Source: Brucella pecoris (lineage in GTDB: Bacteria; Pseudomonadota; Alphaproteobacteria; Rhizobiales; Rhizobiaceae). Taken from it: a stretch of 64,000 nucleotides of DNA. The DNA lies in assembly GCF_006376675.1 (NCBI RefSeq), contig NZ_VEWK01000002.1, forward strand, positions 310,001-374,000. Reading direction: 5' to 3'. Position numbers and translations under genes: made by a program. The notes beneath the pieces were generated by a model that was not told where the DNA came from, searched no databases, and saw only the letters and a program-made list of their open reading frames with translations. How positions within the stretch are numbered: the first letter of the stretch is position 1; every line of letters starts with the position of its first letter. Positions 11,072-19,464 of the stretch are shown in pieces.

Positions 11072-11504
11072 GTTCAGCTTCCTGTTTGGCTGCAAGAGCC
11101 GCCAAGAACTCCTCGCCGGTCATCCGGTGGGTGTCATTGGCAAAATCGTAATTCGCAGGCTTGTTATCGATGAAGATTTCTTCGGCGAAATGGAACCGCT
11201 CCGGCTCGGCGAAAGCCTGCATCGAAACGACTGTCATTCCATAGTGGACACCGCGCCAAAACAGCGACGAACCGCACTTCGAACAAAAGCGGCGCTCACC
11301 CCACTCCGAGGAAGAAAAGGTCGCCAGAGCTGCTTCGTTTTCGATCTCGACGGAGTTGCCGCAATTGACTGCCATGAAAGCACCACCGGACCAACGCCGA
11401 CACATGCTGCAATGGCAGACATCCATTTCCATCTTCACCGGAGAAGCGGTGAATTTCACCTCTCCGCAAAGACATTGACCGTTCAATCTTTCGCCTGCGC
11501 CCAT
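11064..11504 (-). CDS. GFA-family (glutathione-dependent formaldehyde-activating-like) zinc protein inside the nuo operon
   Basis: Protein of 146 aa from the ATG at 11504 ([18 protein letters not shown]). It has the GFA/Mss4-like zinc-site pattern: CLCG near residue 10, [12 protein letters not shown], and [12 protein letters not shown]. In the family the Cys residues bind structural and catalytic zinc, and some members bind glutathione-formaldehyde adducts. It lies 10 bp after nuoC and overlaps nuoD by 8 bp, so it is expressed with complex I. A direct role in complex I has not been shown to my knowledge; its substrate cannot be read from sequence. Confidence 0.85.
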   Translation of the reverse strand: MGAGERLNGQCLCGEVKFTASPVKMEMDVCHCSMCRRWSGGAFMAVNCGNSVEIENEAALATFSSSEWGERRFCSKCGSSLFWRGVHYGMTVVSMQAFAEPERFHFAEEIFIDNKPANYDFANDTHRMTGEEFLAALAAKQEAEHG

Positions 11505-11514
11505 GAGTCTGTCC

Positions 11515-12123
11515 TCAGTTCGCCTTGGCTTTCTCATCGCCCGGCAGAACGTAGTCCGTTCCTTCCCACGGCGAGAGGAAGTCGAAGTTGCGGAATTCCT
11601 GACGGAGCTGCACAGGCTCGTAAACGACACGCTTCAGCTCGTCGTTGTAACGAACCTCGACGAAACCGGTAAGCGGGAAGTCCTTGCGCAGCGGATGGCC
11701 TTCGAAACCGTAGTCGGTCAGGATGCGGCGCAAGTCCGGATGACCTGAGAACAGAATGCCATACATGTCGTAGGCCTCGCGCTCATACCATTCGGCGCCG
11801 ACGAAAACTGAAACAGCAGAAGGCACCAGCGTGTCTTCATCAGCCTGAACCTTGATGCGGATGCGCTGGTTCTGACGTGGAGACATGAGCTGGTAGACAA
11901 CATCGAAGCGCTCGGCGCGCTGCGGATAGTCGACGCCCGAAATATCCGTCAGGTTGACGAACTGGCACTGCACATCGTCACGTAGGAAAGTCAGAACACT
12001 GATAATGCTCGCAGCCGGAACCGAAAGCGTCAGCTCGCCATAGGCAAGCTTCGCCTCTTCGATCGCGTCGCCGAGGCGTTCCTTGATGTAGCCGGAAAGT
12101 TCACCGAGAGCTTCTTCGCTCAT
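11515..12123 (-). CDS. nuoC: NADH-quinone oxidoreductase subunit C
   Basis: 30-kDa peripheral subunit (202 aa). The start chosen is the ATG at 12123 ([17 protein letters not shown]). The open frame extends to 12240, but that part is only translation of a hairpin repeat (12143-12246) and should not be annotated as protein. The family signature [12 protein letters not shown] and [20 protein letters not shown] is present. NuoC and NuoD are separate genes here, not fused as in E. coli. Confidence 0.96.
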   Translation of the reverse strand: MSEEALGELSGYIKERLGDAIEEAKLAYGELTLSVPAASIISVLTFLRDDVQCQFVNLTDISGVDYPQRAERFDVVYQLMSPRQNQRIRIKVQADEDTLVPSAVSVFVGAEWYEREAYDMYGILFSGHPDLRRILTDYGFEGHPLRKDFPLTGFVEVRYNDELKRVVYEPVQLRQEFRNFDFLSPWEGTDYVLPGDEKAKAN

Positions 12124-12142
12124 TTGCCTAACTTCCTTCTTT

Positions 12143-12246
12143 AGAGCGCGTTTCGATCTGATTGAATCAGATCGGCACTCTAACTGTTTGTTTTTACGCA
12201 TGTCTTTATCCCGAAACCGGTTCCCACTTTCGGGAGACATGCTCTA
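12143..12246. repeat. Two-hairpin dispersed repeat in the nuoB-nuoC gap
   Basis: The first hairpin has arms AGAG...CTCT with GATCTGATT/AATCAGATC (12143-12181). The second has GCATGTCT/AGACATGC enclosing CCCGAAA/TTTCGGG (12198-12242). A close two-part copy lies at 48781-48875 and a degenerate one at 19308-19346. These elements are common between genes in Rhizobiales genomes. Here it sits in a transcribed gap and creates a false N-terminal extension of nuoC. Confidence 0.8.
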
Positions 12247-12343
12247 GAACCCACACTACGCTTGCCCTTGGGAGCCCCTTGCGGGGATGGCAGGCAGTCG
12301 AACCCTAACAAAACTGTTTTGCACGAACCGGTCGATGACCGGA

Positions 12344-12925
12344 TCAGCGCTCAATCGTACCCGTGCGACGGATTTTCTTTTGCAGCATAAGAATGCCGTA
12401 AAGCAGGGCTTCAGCGGTTGGCGGGCAACCCGGAACATAGATGTCGACCGGGACCACGCGATCGCAGCCACGCACCACCGAATAGGAATAGTGGTAGTAG
12501 CCGCCACCATTGGCGCAGGAACCCATCGAGATAACGTAACGCGGCTCAGGCATCTGGTCGTAGACCTTGCGCAGAGCGGGTGCCATCTTGTTGGTCAGCG
12601 TGCCTGCAACGATCATCACGTCGGACTGACGCGGTGATGCACGCGGAGCAATACCGAAACGCTCAGCGTCGTAGCGCGGCATGGAAATATGCATCATTTC
12701 CACGGCGCAGCATGCGAGACCGAAGGTCATCCACATCAGCGAACCGGTGCGCGCCCAGGTGATCAGAGCGTCAGCGGACGTGACGATGAATCCCTTGTCG
12801 GAAAGCTCGCTGTTCAGATCATTGAAGAATACATCGTCGGAACCGACAGGCTTGCCCGTGCGCGGGTCAAGAATGCCCTTCGGCTGCGGAGCCACGAGCG
12901 TTGTGTTGGCTGTGGTCAATCCCAT
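12344..12925 (-). CDS. nuoB: NADH-quinone oxidoreductase subunit B
   Basis: Subunit carrying cluster N2, the last electron donor to quinone (193 aa). The ligand pattern is complete: [10 protein letters not shown] (tandem Cys), [14 protein letters not shown] and [16 protein letters not shown]. The start is the ATG at 12925 ([14 protein letters not shown]); the gene begins 10 bp inside the end of nuoA. A gap of about 220 bp, mostly the repeat at 12143-12246, separates it from nuoC. Confidence 0.97.
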   Translation of the reverse strand: MGLTTANTTLVAPQPKGILDPRTGKPVGSDDVFFNDLNSELSDKGFIVTSADALITWARTGSLMWMTFGLACCAVEMMHISMPRYDAERFGIAPRASPRQSDVMIVAGTLTNKMAPALRKVYDQMPEPRYVISMGSCANGGGYYHYSYSVVRGCDRVVPVDIYVPGCPPTAEALLYGILMLQKKIRRTGTIER

Positions 12926-13281
12926 TCCAGCGCTCCCTTCTTCCACTCATAAATGAAGCCGATGGTCAGAACGCCAAGGAACACCATCATCGACGCAAAG
13001 CCGAACCAGCCGATTTCACCAAAGGACACAGCCCATGGGAAAAGGAAGGCGACTTCCAGGTCAAAGATGATGAAGAGAATCGACACCAGATAGAAACGGA
13101 TGTCGAACTTCATACGGGCGTCATCGAAGGCATTGAAGCCGCACTCGTAAGCTGAAAGCTTTTCGGGGTCGGGCTGTCTGTAGGCGACAAGAAACGGCGC
13201 AACCAGAAGGGCTACACCAATTACCATCGCAATGCCGAGAAAGATGACGATCGGCAGGTAGGAACTTAAAAGCTCGTTCAT
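12916..13281 (-). CDS. nuoA: NADH-quinone oxidoreductase subunit A
   Basis: First gene of the complex I operon, a three-helix membrane subunit of 121 aa. The conserved loop [19 protein letters not shown] between helices 1 and 2 contains the Cys of the family's ECG motif, which faces the quinone pocket. The second and third helices are [15 protein letters not shown] and the segment that follows. The operon promoter should lie in the roughly 400 bp upstream. Confidence 0.97.
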   Translation of the reverse strand: MNELLSSYLPIVIFLGIAMVIGVALLVAPFLVAYRQPDPEKLSAYECGFNAFDDARMKFDIRFYLVSILFIIFDLEVAFLFPWAVSFGEIGWFGFASMMVFLGVLTIGFIYEWKKGALEWD

Positions 13282-13681
13282 GGTCCTTTATCCGGCTTGA
13301 ATACGAGGCTGCGCCGCCTGTCATAAGCTTTTTGGAGCTGACGACCATGCGACACATTGCATCTGTTGCAACCTCGTCGCCCCAAGCAGCTTCAAAAGGC
13401 ATGCCGTGCGAACTAAGCGCTTTTCGCCGGGACGGTTATCGCAGCGCGTACGCAAGCGCAACCCCTCCGACACGATCTATTGGGCAAAGACGAGCCAAGA
13501 TGCTTAACAAGCCATGGCATGAAGCCCGCTTATCCCACTGAAAACCCGTATAACATGAAAAGATCATAATTTCGTGAGGAAAAGTCGCACGGTCTTCCTC
13601 GCTTGGCAATCGCCGGGAGAATCAATTGGCTGCAACACCACAATGAAAGTTGGGGGTTTCAGCACTTACTTAAAAATGAAC
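13282..13681. other. Intergenic region upstream of nuoA
   Basis: About 400 bp between nuoA and the next gene upstream on the same strand. It should hold the nuo promoter, but I cannot pick a convincing -35/-10 pair. The short open frames across it are not protein-like. No strong hairpin was seen. Confidence 0.5.
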
Positions 13682-14866
13682 TCATGGAGCAGCTGAAGCC
13701 GTAGCTCCGACCAGCCTGCCCGGCAGATACAACACAAGCGATGCAGCCCCCTTGATCGCAGACGCGCCATCTGCGAGCACAGCCTGGCCGGTCGTCTGGC
13801 TTTCCCGCCCGTTCAAGGCTCCCAGCGAAAGACTGCCATCGCTGACCAGAGCCATAAGCGACGGCGATGAGGCAAAGACATTATGTGCACCACCATCCAA
13901 ATCAGTCGCGTCGATCACCGTGATCCCATATTTCTGGAGTGTCGGAATACTGGTTCCGTCCCCTACCCGCGCATGACCGCCGGTGATGAAGGATGACACA
14001 CCAAGCGCACGATCACTGCGCGATGTCATAACCGCCGTTGGACGCGGCATTGGATCAATATCCCTGACCTGCTTTTCAAAGACGTCGAGATCGATGTCCG
14101 GCGCCGCAAGCAACAGCGCACTGATGCGGTGCAGAACATTCTTTTCGCCGCGCAGGGACAAGGTTCTCAAGGCTTCCATGGTAACGAAGCTGCCCATGGA
14201 GTGCCCTAATAGGACGATACGTTCGGCATTGCTGCGGGCCACAAGCTCCAGCAAGCGCGCCAGACCGTCCCGTGCGAAGTCCGCGCTATCGCGATCATAA
14301 ACATAAAGACCCAGATCGCCGCCCGACGGCCAGGCATATTCGATCGCGACCGACTTCATCTTGTAATCATGGACGAATTGCGCCAGACGAAATGTGCTGT
14401 CGGCAAAATTATTGTTGTAGCCATGCACGAAGATCAGGATTTCCTTGTCCTTCGGTCCCTGCTTCGCCAGCGCGGCATTCAATTGTGCGAGAAACTGCTC
14501 TGCATTGTCGTAAGGCTGGAATGCCGTGGCAGCGAAATTTTTGGCGGGATCAGGCTTGTAGCCGGTCGACTCGACCTGTCCTTTGACATGCGCAGCCGGA
14601 ATACCGACATCGACTTGGGCAAAATTCAACGCTTCCGAGCGTTTTGAATTGTAAGGCTGCGAGAAATTATCCGAACGCTGGCGGCTTGTCGCAACATAGA
14701 TGGGAACCACCGCCGCCGGTTTCCCCGGCTTGACGATGGCCGCTTCGGCTGCGGCCACCGATTGCGGGCTGGAATGCGGCCCGTGCCACAGCAAGGCGCG
14801 GGGCGAGCCACATCCGGCAAGAATCAAAAACGTTGCAAGCACACCAAGAAAAGCGTGTCGGGTCAT
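13682..14866 (-). CDS. DUF900-type alpha/beta hydrolase lipoprotein
   Basis: Predicted lipoprotein of 394 aa: the signal peptide ends in the lipobox LAGC with Cys19. The alpha/beta hydrolase core shows the oxyanion strand IFVHGYNNNF and the nucleophile elbow GHSMGS (Ser nucleophile), with later acidic and His residues (DLDGGAHNVF) that could complete the triad. It matches the DUF900 group of unknown substrate. A paralogue in the same window (46558-47688) shares YDRDSA, HGYNNNFA and the LLAAPDIDLD/LLAAPDLDPD strand. Confidence 0.85.
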   Translation of the reverse strand: MTRHAFLGVLATFLILAGCGSPRALLWHGPHSSPQSVAAAEAAIVKPGKPAAVVPIYVATSRQRSDNFSQPYNSKRSEALNFAQVDVGIPAAHVKGQVESTGYKPDPAKNFAATAFQPYDNAEQFLAQLNAALAKQGPKDKEILIFVHGYNNNFADSTFRLAQFVHDYKMKSVAIEYAWPSGGDLGLYVYDRDSADFARDGLARLLELVARSNAERIVLLGHSMGSFVTMEALRTLSLRGEKNVLHRISALLLAAPDIDLDVFEKQVRDIDPMPRPTAVMTSRSDRALGVSSFITGGHARVGDGTSIPTLQKYGITVIDATDLDGGAHNVFASSPSLMALVSDGSLSLGALNGRESQTTGQAVLADGASAIKGAASLVLYLPGRLVGATASAAP

Positions 14867-15134
14867 CGTGGCAGCGATCCGTTCCTGTCATCCGATTCCA
14901 CGAGATTGAAAGCAGGAAATTCGCTCCATGGCAATGCATCGGCCAAACCGCCGACTTAATCTGCTCCGATGAGCCGACGGCCCTGACACTGAAAATTCCG
15001 TTCGCATTTGCGGGTAAAGTTGGAATGGAACCGGTCCAAATGCTGAAAGCTTTGCGAAGCCATGCCTTCAGATCGCAATCGCCCCGGTTATCATGGGAGG
15101 CATAATCGACCGAAGCAGCGCAAGGAGGTCACGC

Positions 15135-15230
15135 ATGAGCCATTATCTGCTCGCCAGCGGCGATCTTCTCGTCATTGCCGCAATCATTCTATCGGTCGCC
15201 TATCTGTCCTGGAAGCAGTTTTCCAAATAA
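15135..15230 (+). CDS. 31-residue predicted single-pass membrane peptide
   Basis: Short frame beginning MSHYLLASGDLLV, preceded by a near-perfect ribosome site AAGGAGG 6-7 bp before the ATG. It consists of one hydrophobic helix (about residues 10-24) followed by the polar end WKQFSK. No homologue is known to me. The strong ribosome site and clean membrane-peptide composition argue for a real gene; the shortness argues for caution. Confidence 0.45.
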   Translation: MSHYLLASGDLLVIAAIILSVAYLSWKQFSK

Positions 15231-15368
15231 CAGGCGTGTCGCTTGACAATGCAGCAGCGACCCAACAATTCCATAACGATTCTTTGTTAATGAGGCGGTC
15301 CGGGAAGATAACGCGGTGGGCGCCACTTTCGTGTCAACGTTCAATCTATTGATTTGTTGAGAGGAAAG

Positions 15369-15445
15369 TGGCGCGAGTGACGGGGCTCGAACCCGCGACC
15401 TCCGGCGTGACAGGCCGGCACTCTAACCAACTGAGCTACACCCGC
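15369..15445 (-). tRNA. tRNA-Asp (GTC), copy 1
   Basis: 77-nt tRNA on the minus strand. The acceptor stem GCGGGTG pairs with CACTCGC. The D-arm region is TAGCTCAGTTGGTTAGAG, the anticodon loop is CCTGTCACG with anticodon GTC, and the T-loop is GGTTCGAGCC. The 3' CCA is encoded. A second identical gene lies at 15691-15767. Confidence 0.97.
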
Positions 15446-15505
15446 GCATTTCTCGGCAACCTTGCGGCTGCGTCGCACCGGCGTTTCCGTCCGGTGTGAG
15501 CGGTC

Positions 15506-15533
15506 GTTTAAGGGGTTCTCGAACAAGTGTCAA
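15506..15533 (-). promoter_or_regulatory. Promoter of tRNA-Asp copy 1
   Basis: On the minus strand a consensus -35 TTGACA (15528-15533) is followed after 16 bp by TTAAAC (15506-15511), about 60 bp before the mature tRNA 5' end. The same pair is in copy 2 at 15828-15855, so each tRNA probably has its own promoter. The -10 is weak compared with consensus. Confidence 0.6.
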
Positions 15534-15631
15534 GCGCGTGTTTGGGGAAGAATTACGATATTGCAAAATTCATTCACAGGACGTCTCAACGCCCGTTCAT
15601 GAACAGCAATTCTGGCTTGAAAAGAAACGAA

Positions 15632-15857
15632 AACGCGGTGGGCGCCACTTTCGTGTCAACGTTCAATCTATTGATTTGTTGAGAGGAAAGTGGCGCGAGT
15701 GACGGGGCTCGAACCCGCGACCTCCGGCGTGACAGGCCGGCACTCTAACCAACTGAGCTACACCCGCGCATTTCTCAGCAACCTTGCGGCTGCGTCGCAC
15801 CGGCGTTTCCGTCCGGTGTGAGCGGTCGTTTAAGGGGTTCTCGAACAAGTGTCAAGC
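15632..15857. repeat. tRNA-Asp duplication, copy 2
   Basis: Second copy of the 226-bp unit at 15310-15535. It contains the trailer hairpin (15642-15696), the tRNA-Asp gene and a promoter with -35 at 15850-15855. Confidence 0.9.
15691..15767 (-). tRNA. tRNA-Asp (GTC), copy 2
   Basis: Identical in sequence to the tRNA at 15369-15445, with the same cloverleaf, anticodon GTC and encoded CCA. It lies within the duplicated 226-bp unit, which points to a recent segmental duplication or to homogenisation by gene conversion. Confidence 0.97.
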
Positions 15858-16047
15858 AAGGGCCACGAAGAAAGAATAAGAATTTTCGATTTTGCTGCAT
15901 AACACCCGATTTCCGGGCTTTTTCAATGACATCAAACTTATCCACAAACTCATTCAAACCCTCGAATCCAAACCTGTTTTAAGAATCATCCACATCGCAT
16001 CTGGCGACAGCCTCCTTCGTATAGCTATCAGCAACTGCAATTGCTTC

Positions 16048-16076
16048 TTGATTTAATACCAACTGGTTGGTATTGT
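16048..16076 (+). promoter_or_regulatory. Promoter with 20-bp palindromic operator for the TetR gene
   Basis: The perfect palindrome AATACCAAC-TG-GTTGGTATT (16055-16074) lies between a possible -35 TTGATT (16048-16053) and a -10 TATTGT (16071-16076), spaced 17 bp apart. A TetR-family repressor is encoded immediately downstream, so this is very probably its own operator. Bound repressor would cover the whole promoter spacer. Confidence 0.75.
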
Positions 16077-16093
16077 TTTACGGGAGTAAGATT

Positions 16094-16711
16094 ATGGCAC
16101 GTAAACAAAACCCGCTGACCCGGACCAATCTGCTTGATGCGGCCTTGAGCGTTATTCGAACCAAAGGCTATGCCGCCACGACGGTCGATGACATCTGCAC
16201 CAAGGCATCCTTGTCGAAAGGCGCTTTTTTTCATCATTTTTCCAGTAAGGAAGATCTGGCGGTTGCTGCGGCGAATTACTGGTCGGAAATGACGGGCACT
16301 TTCTTTGCGGATGCCGCCTATCACGCTCCAGAAGACCCGCTTGAGCGCATCAAGGCCTATGTCGCGTTGCGACGGCAACTGATTCAAGGCGCCCTGCCCG
16401 ATTTTACTTGTCTCGTCGGCACCATGGCGCAGGAAGTCTACGAAACCAACTCCGTGATCCGGGACGCATGTTGGGACAGCATATCGGGCCATGCGGACAC
16501 GCTGGTTCCAGACATTTCAGCCGCCATGGAGCGCTATCAGGTTGCGGGTGAGTTTACTGCTGAAAGCCTTGCCGTTCATACCCAGGCGGTTATTCAGGGC
16601 GCCTTTATCATCGCCAAGGCAAGCGGTGATCCGCTTCGCGCGGTCGAAAGTATCGACCATCTTCAGCGGTATATAAGCCTGCTCTTCAAACAGCCTATCC
16701 AAACCCAATGA
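16094..16711 (+). CDS. TetR-family transcriptional regulator
   Basis: 205-aa repressor. The N-terminal helix-turn-helix (about residues 10-55) reads TTVDDICTKASLSKGAFFHH followed by FSSKEDL, typical of TetR. The C-terminal part is an all-helical ligand domain. The start is the ATG at 16094, behind a GGGAG site; an upstream in-frame start at 16067 would overlap the operator. It is followed after 27 bp by an SRPBCC gene, which it probably co-regulates with itself. The ligand is unknown. Confidence 0.88.
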   Translation: MARKQNPLTRTNLLDAALSVIRTKGYAATTVDDICTKASLSKGAFFHHFSSKEDLAVAAANYWSEMTGTFFADAAYHAPEDPLERIKAYVALRRQLIQGALPDFTCLVGTMAQEVYETNSVIRDACWDSISGHADTLVPDISAAMERYQVAGEFTAESLAVHTQAVIQGAFIIAKASGDPLRAVESIDHLQRYISLLFKQPIQTQ

Positions 16712-16738
16712 ACTTAAAACGGACAAAGGGAGGAAACC

Positions 16739-17182
16739 ATGTCCAGCACTATTCGCCTGCACCGTGTCTTCGCCGCCAAACCGGAGAAGGTTTACCGGGC
16801 ATTCGTCGAACCGGACGCGGTAGCAAGCTGGCTGCCGCCATATGGCTTCACCTGCACCGTCCACGAACTGGATGCAAAGGTGGGCGGCAAGCACAGAATG
16901 TCGTTCCGGAATTTCACGACCGGCCACAGCCATTCTTTCGGCGGCAAATATGTTGAACTCGTGCCGGGAGAACGTCTGGTTTATACGGATAGTTTCGACG
17001 ATCCGAACCTGCCGGGCGAGATGAAAGTCACGATAACCCTGAAAACGGTTTCGGTCGGAACGGAAATCAACATCGAGCAGCAGGGCGTGCCCGATATAAT
17101 TCCAACCGAGGCTTGCTATCTCGGCTGGCAAGAATGTCTGGAAAAGCTGAAGAAGCTGGTCGAACCCGAAATCAATCAGTAA
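16739..17182 (+). CDS. SRPBCC / AHSA1-like (START superfamily) protein
   Basis: 147-aa protein beginning MSSTIRLHRVFAAKPEKVYR, behind a strong AGGGAGGAAACC ribosome site. The N-terminal pattern (A)KPEKVYRAF plus the later EPDAVASWLPP is typical of the AHSA1/polyketide-cyclase-like branch. Its members bind hydrophobic ligands in a deep cavity. It is second in a two-gene unit with the TetR regulator. Substrate unknown; several relatives sit beside TetR or ArsR regulators. Confidence 0.82.
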   Translation: MSSTIRLHRVFAAKPEKVYRAFVEPDAVASWLPPYGFTCTVHELDAKVGGKHRMSFRNFTTGHSHSFGGKYVELVPGERLVYTDSFDDPNLPGEMKVTITLKTVSVGTEINIEQQGVPDIIPTEACYLGWQECLEKLKKLVEPEINQ

Positions 17183-17193
17183 TGCTGTTTCGA

Positions 17194-17230
17194 CAATGAC
17201 CCACGGCTTGTAACCAACCGTGGGTCATTG
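17194..17230. terminator. Bidirectional terminator-like hairpin
   Basis: Perfect 13-bp stem (CAATGACCCACGG with CCGTGGGTCATTG) and an 11-nt loop, lying between the convergent SRPBCC and TRAP genes. There is no clear T-run on either side, so the stem alone may act as a terminator or transcript end stabiliser. Confidence 0.65.
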
Positions 17231-17242
17231 ATCCGGCAACCT

Positions 17243-19291
17243 CTATGCGATCTGGGGCTGTCTCACCGAAGAGACATGACGGGCCAGAACCGGCACCAGT
17301 AACAGCAGCCCCACGATCGATGAATAAATCTCTGGAGCCACCAGAAGGATCGCTGCAACAATCATCAGGACATTTTCCCAGACCTTGGTTCTGACCAGGA
17401 GGAACCCTGACAACGCAGCCCCCAGAGCGGTGATGCCTATGGCGCAGCCAAGAAACGCCACGAAGAAATCCGGCCAGTTGAAGTCAGATGTAACCAGCAG
17501 GAGCGACGGGGAGAACACGAAAACGAATGGCACGAGCACCTTGCCGAGACCAAGCCGGAACGCGGTGTTGCCTGTTTTGAACGGATCGGCGCCTGCCATG
17601 CCTGCCGCCGCATAGGCGGCAAGCGCGACGGGCGGCGTGATATCTGCCAGCACCCCGTAATAGAAGACGAAGAAGTGAGCCACGATCGGCTCGACGCCCA
17701 ACAATCCCAGCGCAGGCGCGGCAATTGTCGCCATGATGATATAATTGGCCGTCGTCGGAATTCCGCAACCCATCAGAATGCAGACGATGCCCGTCATGAT
17801 GAGCGTGAAAAGCAGCGTCAGTGTCTGCGGGCCAAACCAGGCTGCAGGCACAATGGTTCCGAAATAGGTGGCGAGCTGCCCCGCAGTCGACGTCACGATA
17901 TAGGAAATCTTGAAGCCGACGCCGGTCAGCGTCACCACGCCGACAATAATGCCGACAGTCGCCGCCGCCGCGCCAACGGCAAGCGCGTATTTTGCACCGT
18001 CACGGAGCCCGTCAAAAATCTCACCCACTGACATGCGCTTGCGCGGATTGAGCAACCCAACCGCAATACAGAGCGTAATGCCCCAGAAAGCAGCCATATA
18101 CGGTGTATAGCCTGACAGCAGGACACCGATCAGCACGACCAGCGGAATGACGGTTGGCCAGTCACGCTTGAAGGCTTCCTTCAGGTCGGGCAGCTCTTCC
18201 TTCGTCATGCCGCGCAGTCCGTTGCGCTTGGCTTCGAAATGCACCTGCATCAAAACGCCGAAGAAATGCATGAAGGCTGGTACGATGGCGGCCAGAATGA
18301 TCGTTGTATAAGGCAGGTTCAGGAATTCGATCATCAGGAATGCGGCGGCGCCCATGATCGGCGGCGTGATCTGCCCGCCCGTCGACGATGCCGATTCCAC
18401 GGCAGCGGCGAAGTGGCGTTTATAACCGAGACGGATCATCGCCGGGATCGTCAGCGAACCGACGGTCACGGTATTGGCCACAGAAGAGCCCGAAATCATG
18501 CCGAACAGCGCGGAGCCGAAAATGGAGACTTTTGCCGGACCGCCTGCAAAGCGGCCTGCTACCCAGGCCGCACAATCCAGAAACAGTTGTCCGAGGCCGA
18601 TACGGGTCGCAAAAACCCCGAACAGCACGAAATGGAAGACGTAGGTCGCAACCACGCCAAGCGCGATACCGTAGATGCCCTGCGTCGTCAGATAAAGATG
18701 GTCTACGAGCTGACTGACTGTCGCACCGGGATGCACGAGAATGCCCGGCATATGCTGCCCGTAAATTGCGTAGAGCATGAACAGGATGGATATGATCGGC
18801 AGCGGCCAGCCGACTGAACGTCTTGTTGCTTCCAGAAGCACGAGAATGAGAAGACCGCCAAGAACGACATCAGTGGTTGTGGGATTCCCGACGCGGAAAG
18901 CCAGATCGTCGAGCGGTATCATGGGAACATGCGCGACGGCCACAACTGCAATGATTGCCAAGGCCCAGTCAATGACGGAAATACCAAGCGGCCTCAGCCA
19001 TGACGATGTGGAGGGTTGACCGTACCCCTTGCGGGAAAACGGGAAGACAAGAAAGACCAGACCGAGCACGAAGGAAAGGTGAATGCCGCGATGCACCATT
19101 TCCGACAGAAGGCCAAAGCCCGCCGTGTAATAGTGGAAGAGGGAAAGTATGATCAGCAGCGCACCGACAATACGAGCCGCGAGTGGTGCCAGCGGGCGAA
19201 ACCGAATCTCGGAATCGAACTTCTCTTCCAGCTCGCGCGCCTTGGCTTCATCCAGTTCCATGGGCGACAGTTTCGCCTCTTGCTCGCTCAT
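17243..19291 (-). CDS. TRAP transporter permease, fused small and large subunits (DctQM-like)
   Basis: 682-aa membrane protein, a fused 4TM/12TM TRAP permease of the TAXI type. The start is the ATG at 19291 (MSEQEAKLSPMELDEAK), behind GGAGAGG. The C-terminal DctM-like domain has conserved segments such as FGMISGSSVANTVTVGSLTI, GGQITPPIMGAAAFLM and LMGCGIPTTANYIIM. It imports an organic solute with Na+ or H+, delivered by the TAXI binding protein encoded just upstream. The substrate cannot be deduced. Confidence 0.92.
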   Translation of the reverse strand: MSEQEAKLSPMELDEAKARELEEKFDSEIRFRPLAPLAARIVGALLIILSLFHYYTAGFGLLSEMVHRGIHLSFVLGLVFLVFPFSRKGYGQPSTSSWLRPLGISVIDWALAIIAVVAVAHVPMIPLDDLAFRVGNPTTTDVVLGGLLILVLLEATRRSVGWPLPIISILFMLYAIYGQHMPGILVHPGATVSQLVDHLYLTTQGIYGIALGVVATYVFHFVLFGVFATRIGLGQLFLDCAAWVAGRFAGGPAKVSIFGSALFGMISGSSVANTVTVGSLTIPAMIRLGYKRHFAAAVESASSTGGQITPPIMGAAAFLMIEFLNLPYTTIILAAIVPAFMHFFGVLMQVHFEAKRNGLRGMTKEELPDLKEAFKRDWPTVIPLVVLIGVLLSGYTPYMAAFWGITLCIAVGLLNPRKRMSVGEIFDGLRDGAKYALAVGAAAATVGIIVGVVTLTGVGFKISYIVTSTAGQLATYFGTIVPAAWFGPQTLTLLFTLIMTGIVCILMGCGIPTTANYIIMATIAAPALGLLGVEPIVAHFFVFYYGVLADITPPVALAAYAAAGMAGADPFKTGNTAFRLGLGKVLVPFVFVFSPSLLLVTSDFNWPDFFVAFLGCAIGITALGAALSGFLLVRTKVWENVLMIVAAILLVAPEIYSSIVGLLLLVPVLARHVSSVRQPQIA

Positions 19292-19307
19292 ACTGGCCTC
19301 TCCATTC

Positions 19308-19346
19308 AAAGCGCAGTTGATCCAGTTGAATCAAAAAATCGCTCTA
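19308..19346. repeat. Degenerate dispersed repeat
   Basis: Partial, mutated copy of the AGAGCGC...GATC...AATC...GCTCT half of the element at 12143-12181, lying in the 170-bp gap between the TAXI binding-protein gene and the TRAP permease gene. Confidence 0.4.
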
Positions 19347-19464
19347 ACCACTTGTTTTTTGTTAGTATGACTCTGAAAAATGCTTTCGCACCAGACTGGA
19401 AGCAAATGCACGGAGTTCTGACGAAGCTCCGTGCATTTTGTTCACCCAAACAGGAATGGGCAAC

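Larger units (their letters stand above)
15310..15535. repeat. tRNA-Asp duplication, copy 1
   Basis: 226-bp unit repeated 322 bp downstream (15632-15857). The two copies differ at one position that I noticed (15457 G against 15779 A). Each copy includes a trailer hairpin, the whole tRNA-Asp gene and its promoter. The 96 bp between the copies is unrelated sequence. Confidence 0.9.

Noticed and set aside
12124..12240. N-terminal extension of nuoC
   Set aside because: It is a translation of the two-hairpin repeat and carries no NuoC homology; ATG 12123 fits the family.
15341..15848. Two identical 61-codon frames over the tRNA-Asp genes
   Set aside because: They arise from the duplicated tRNA region and cover structural RNA.
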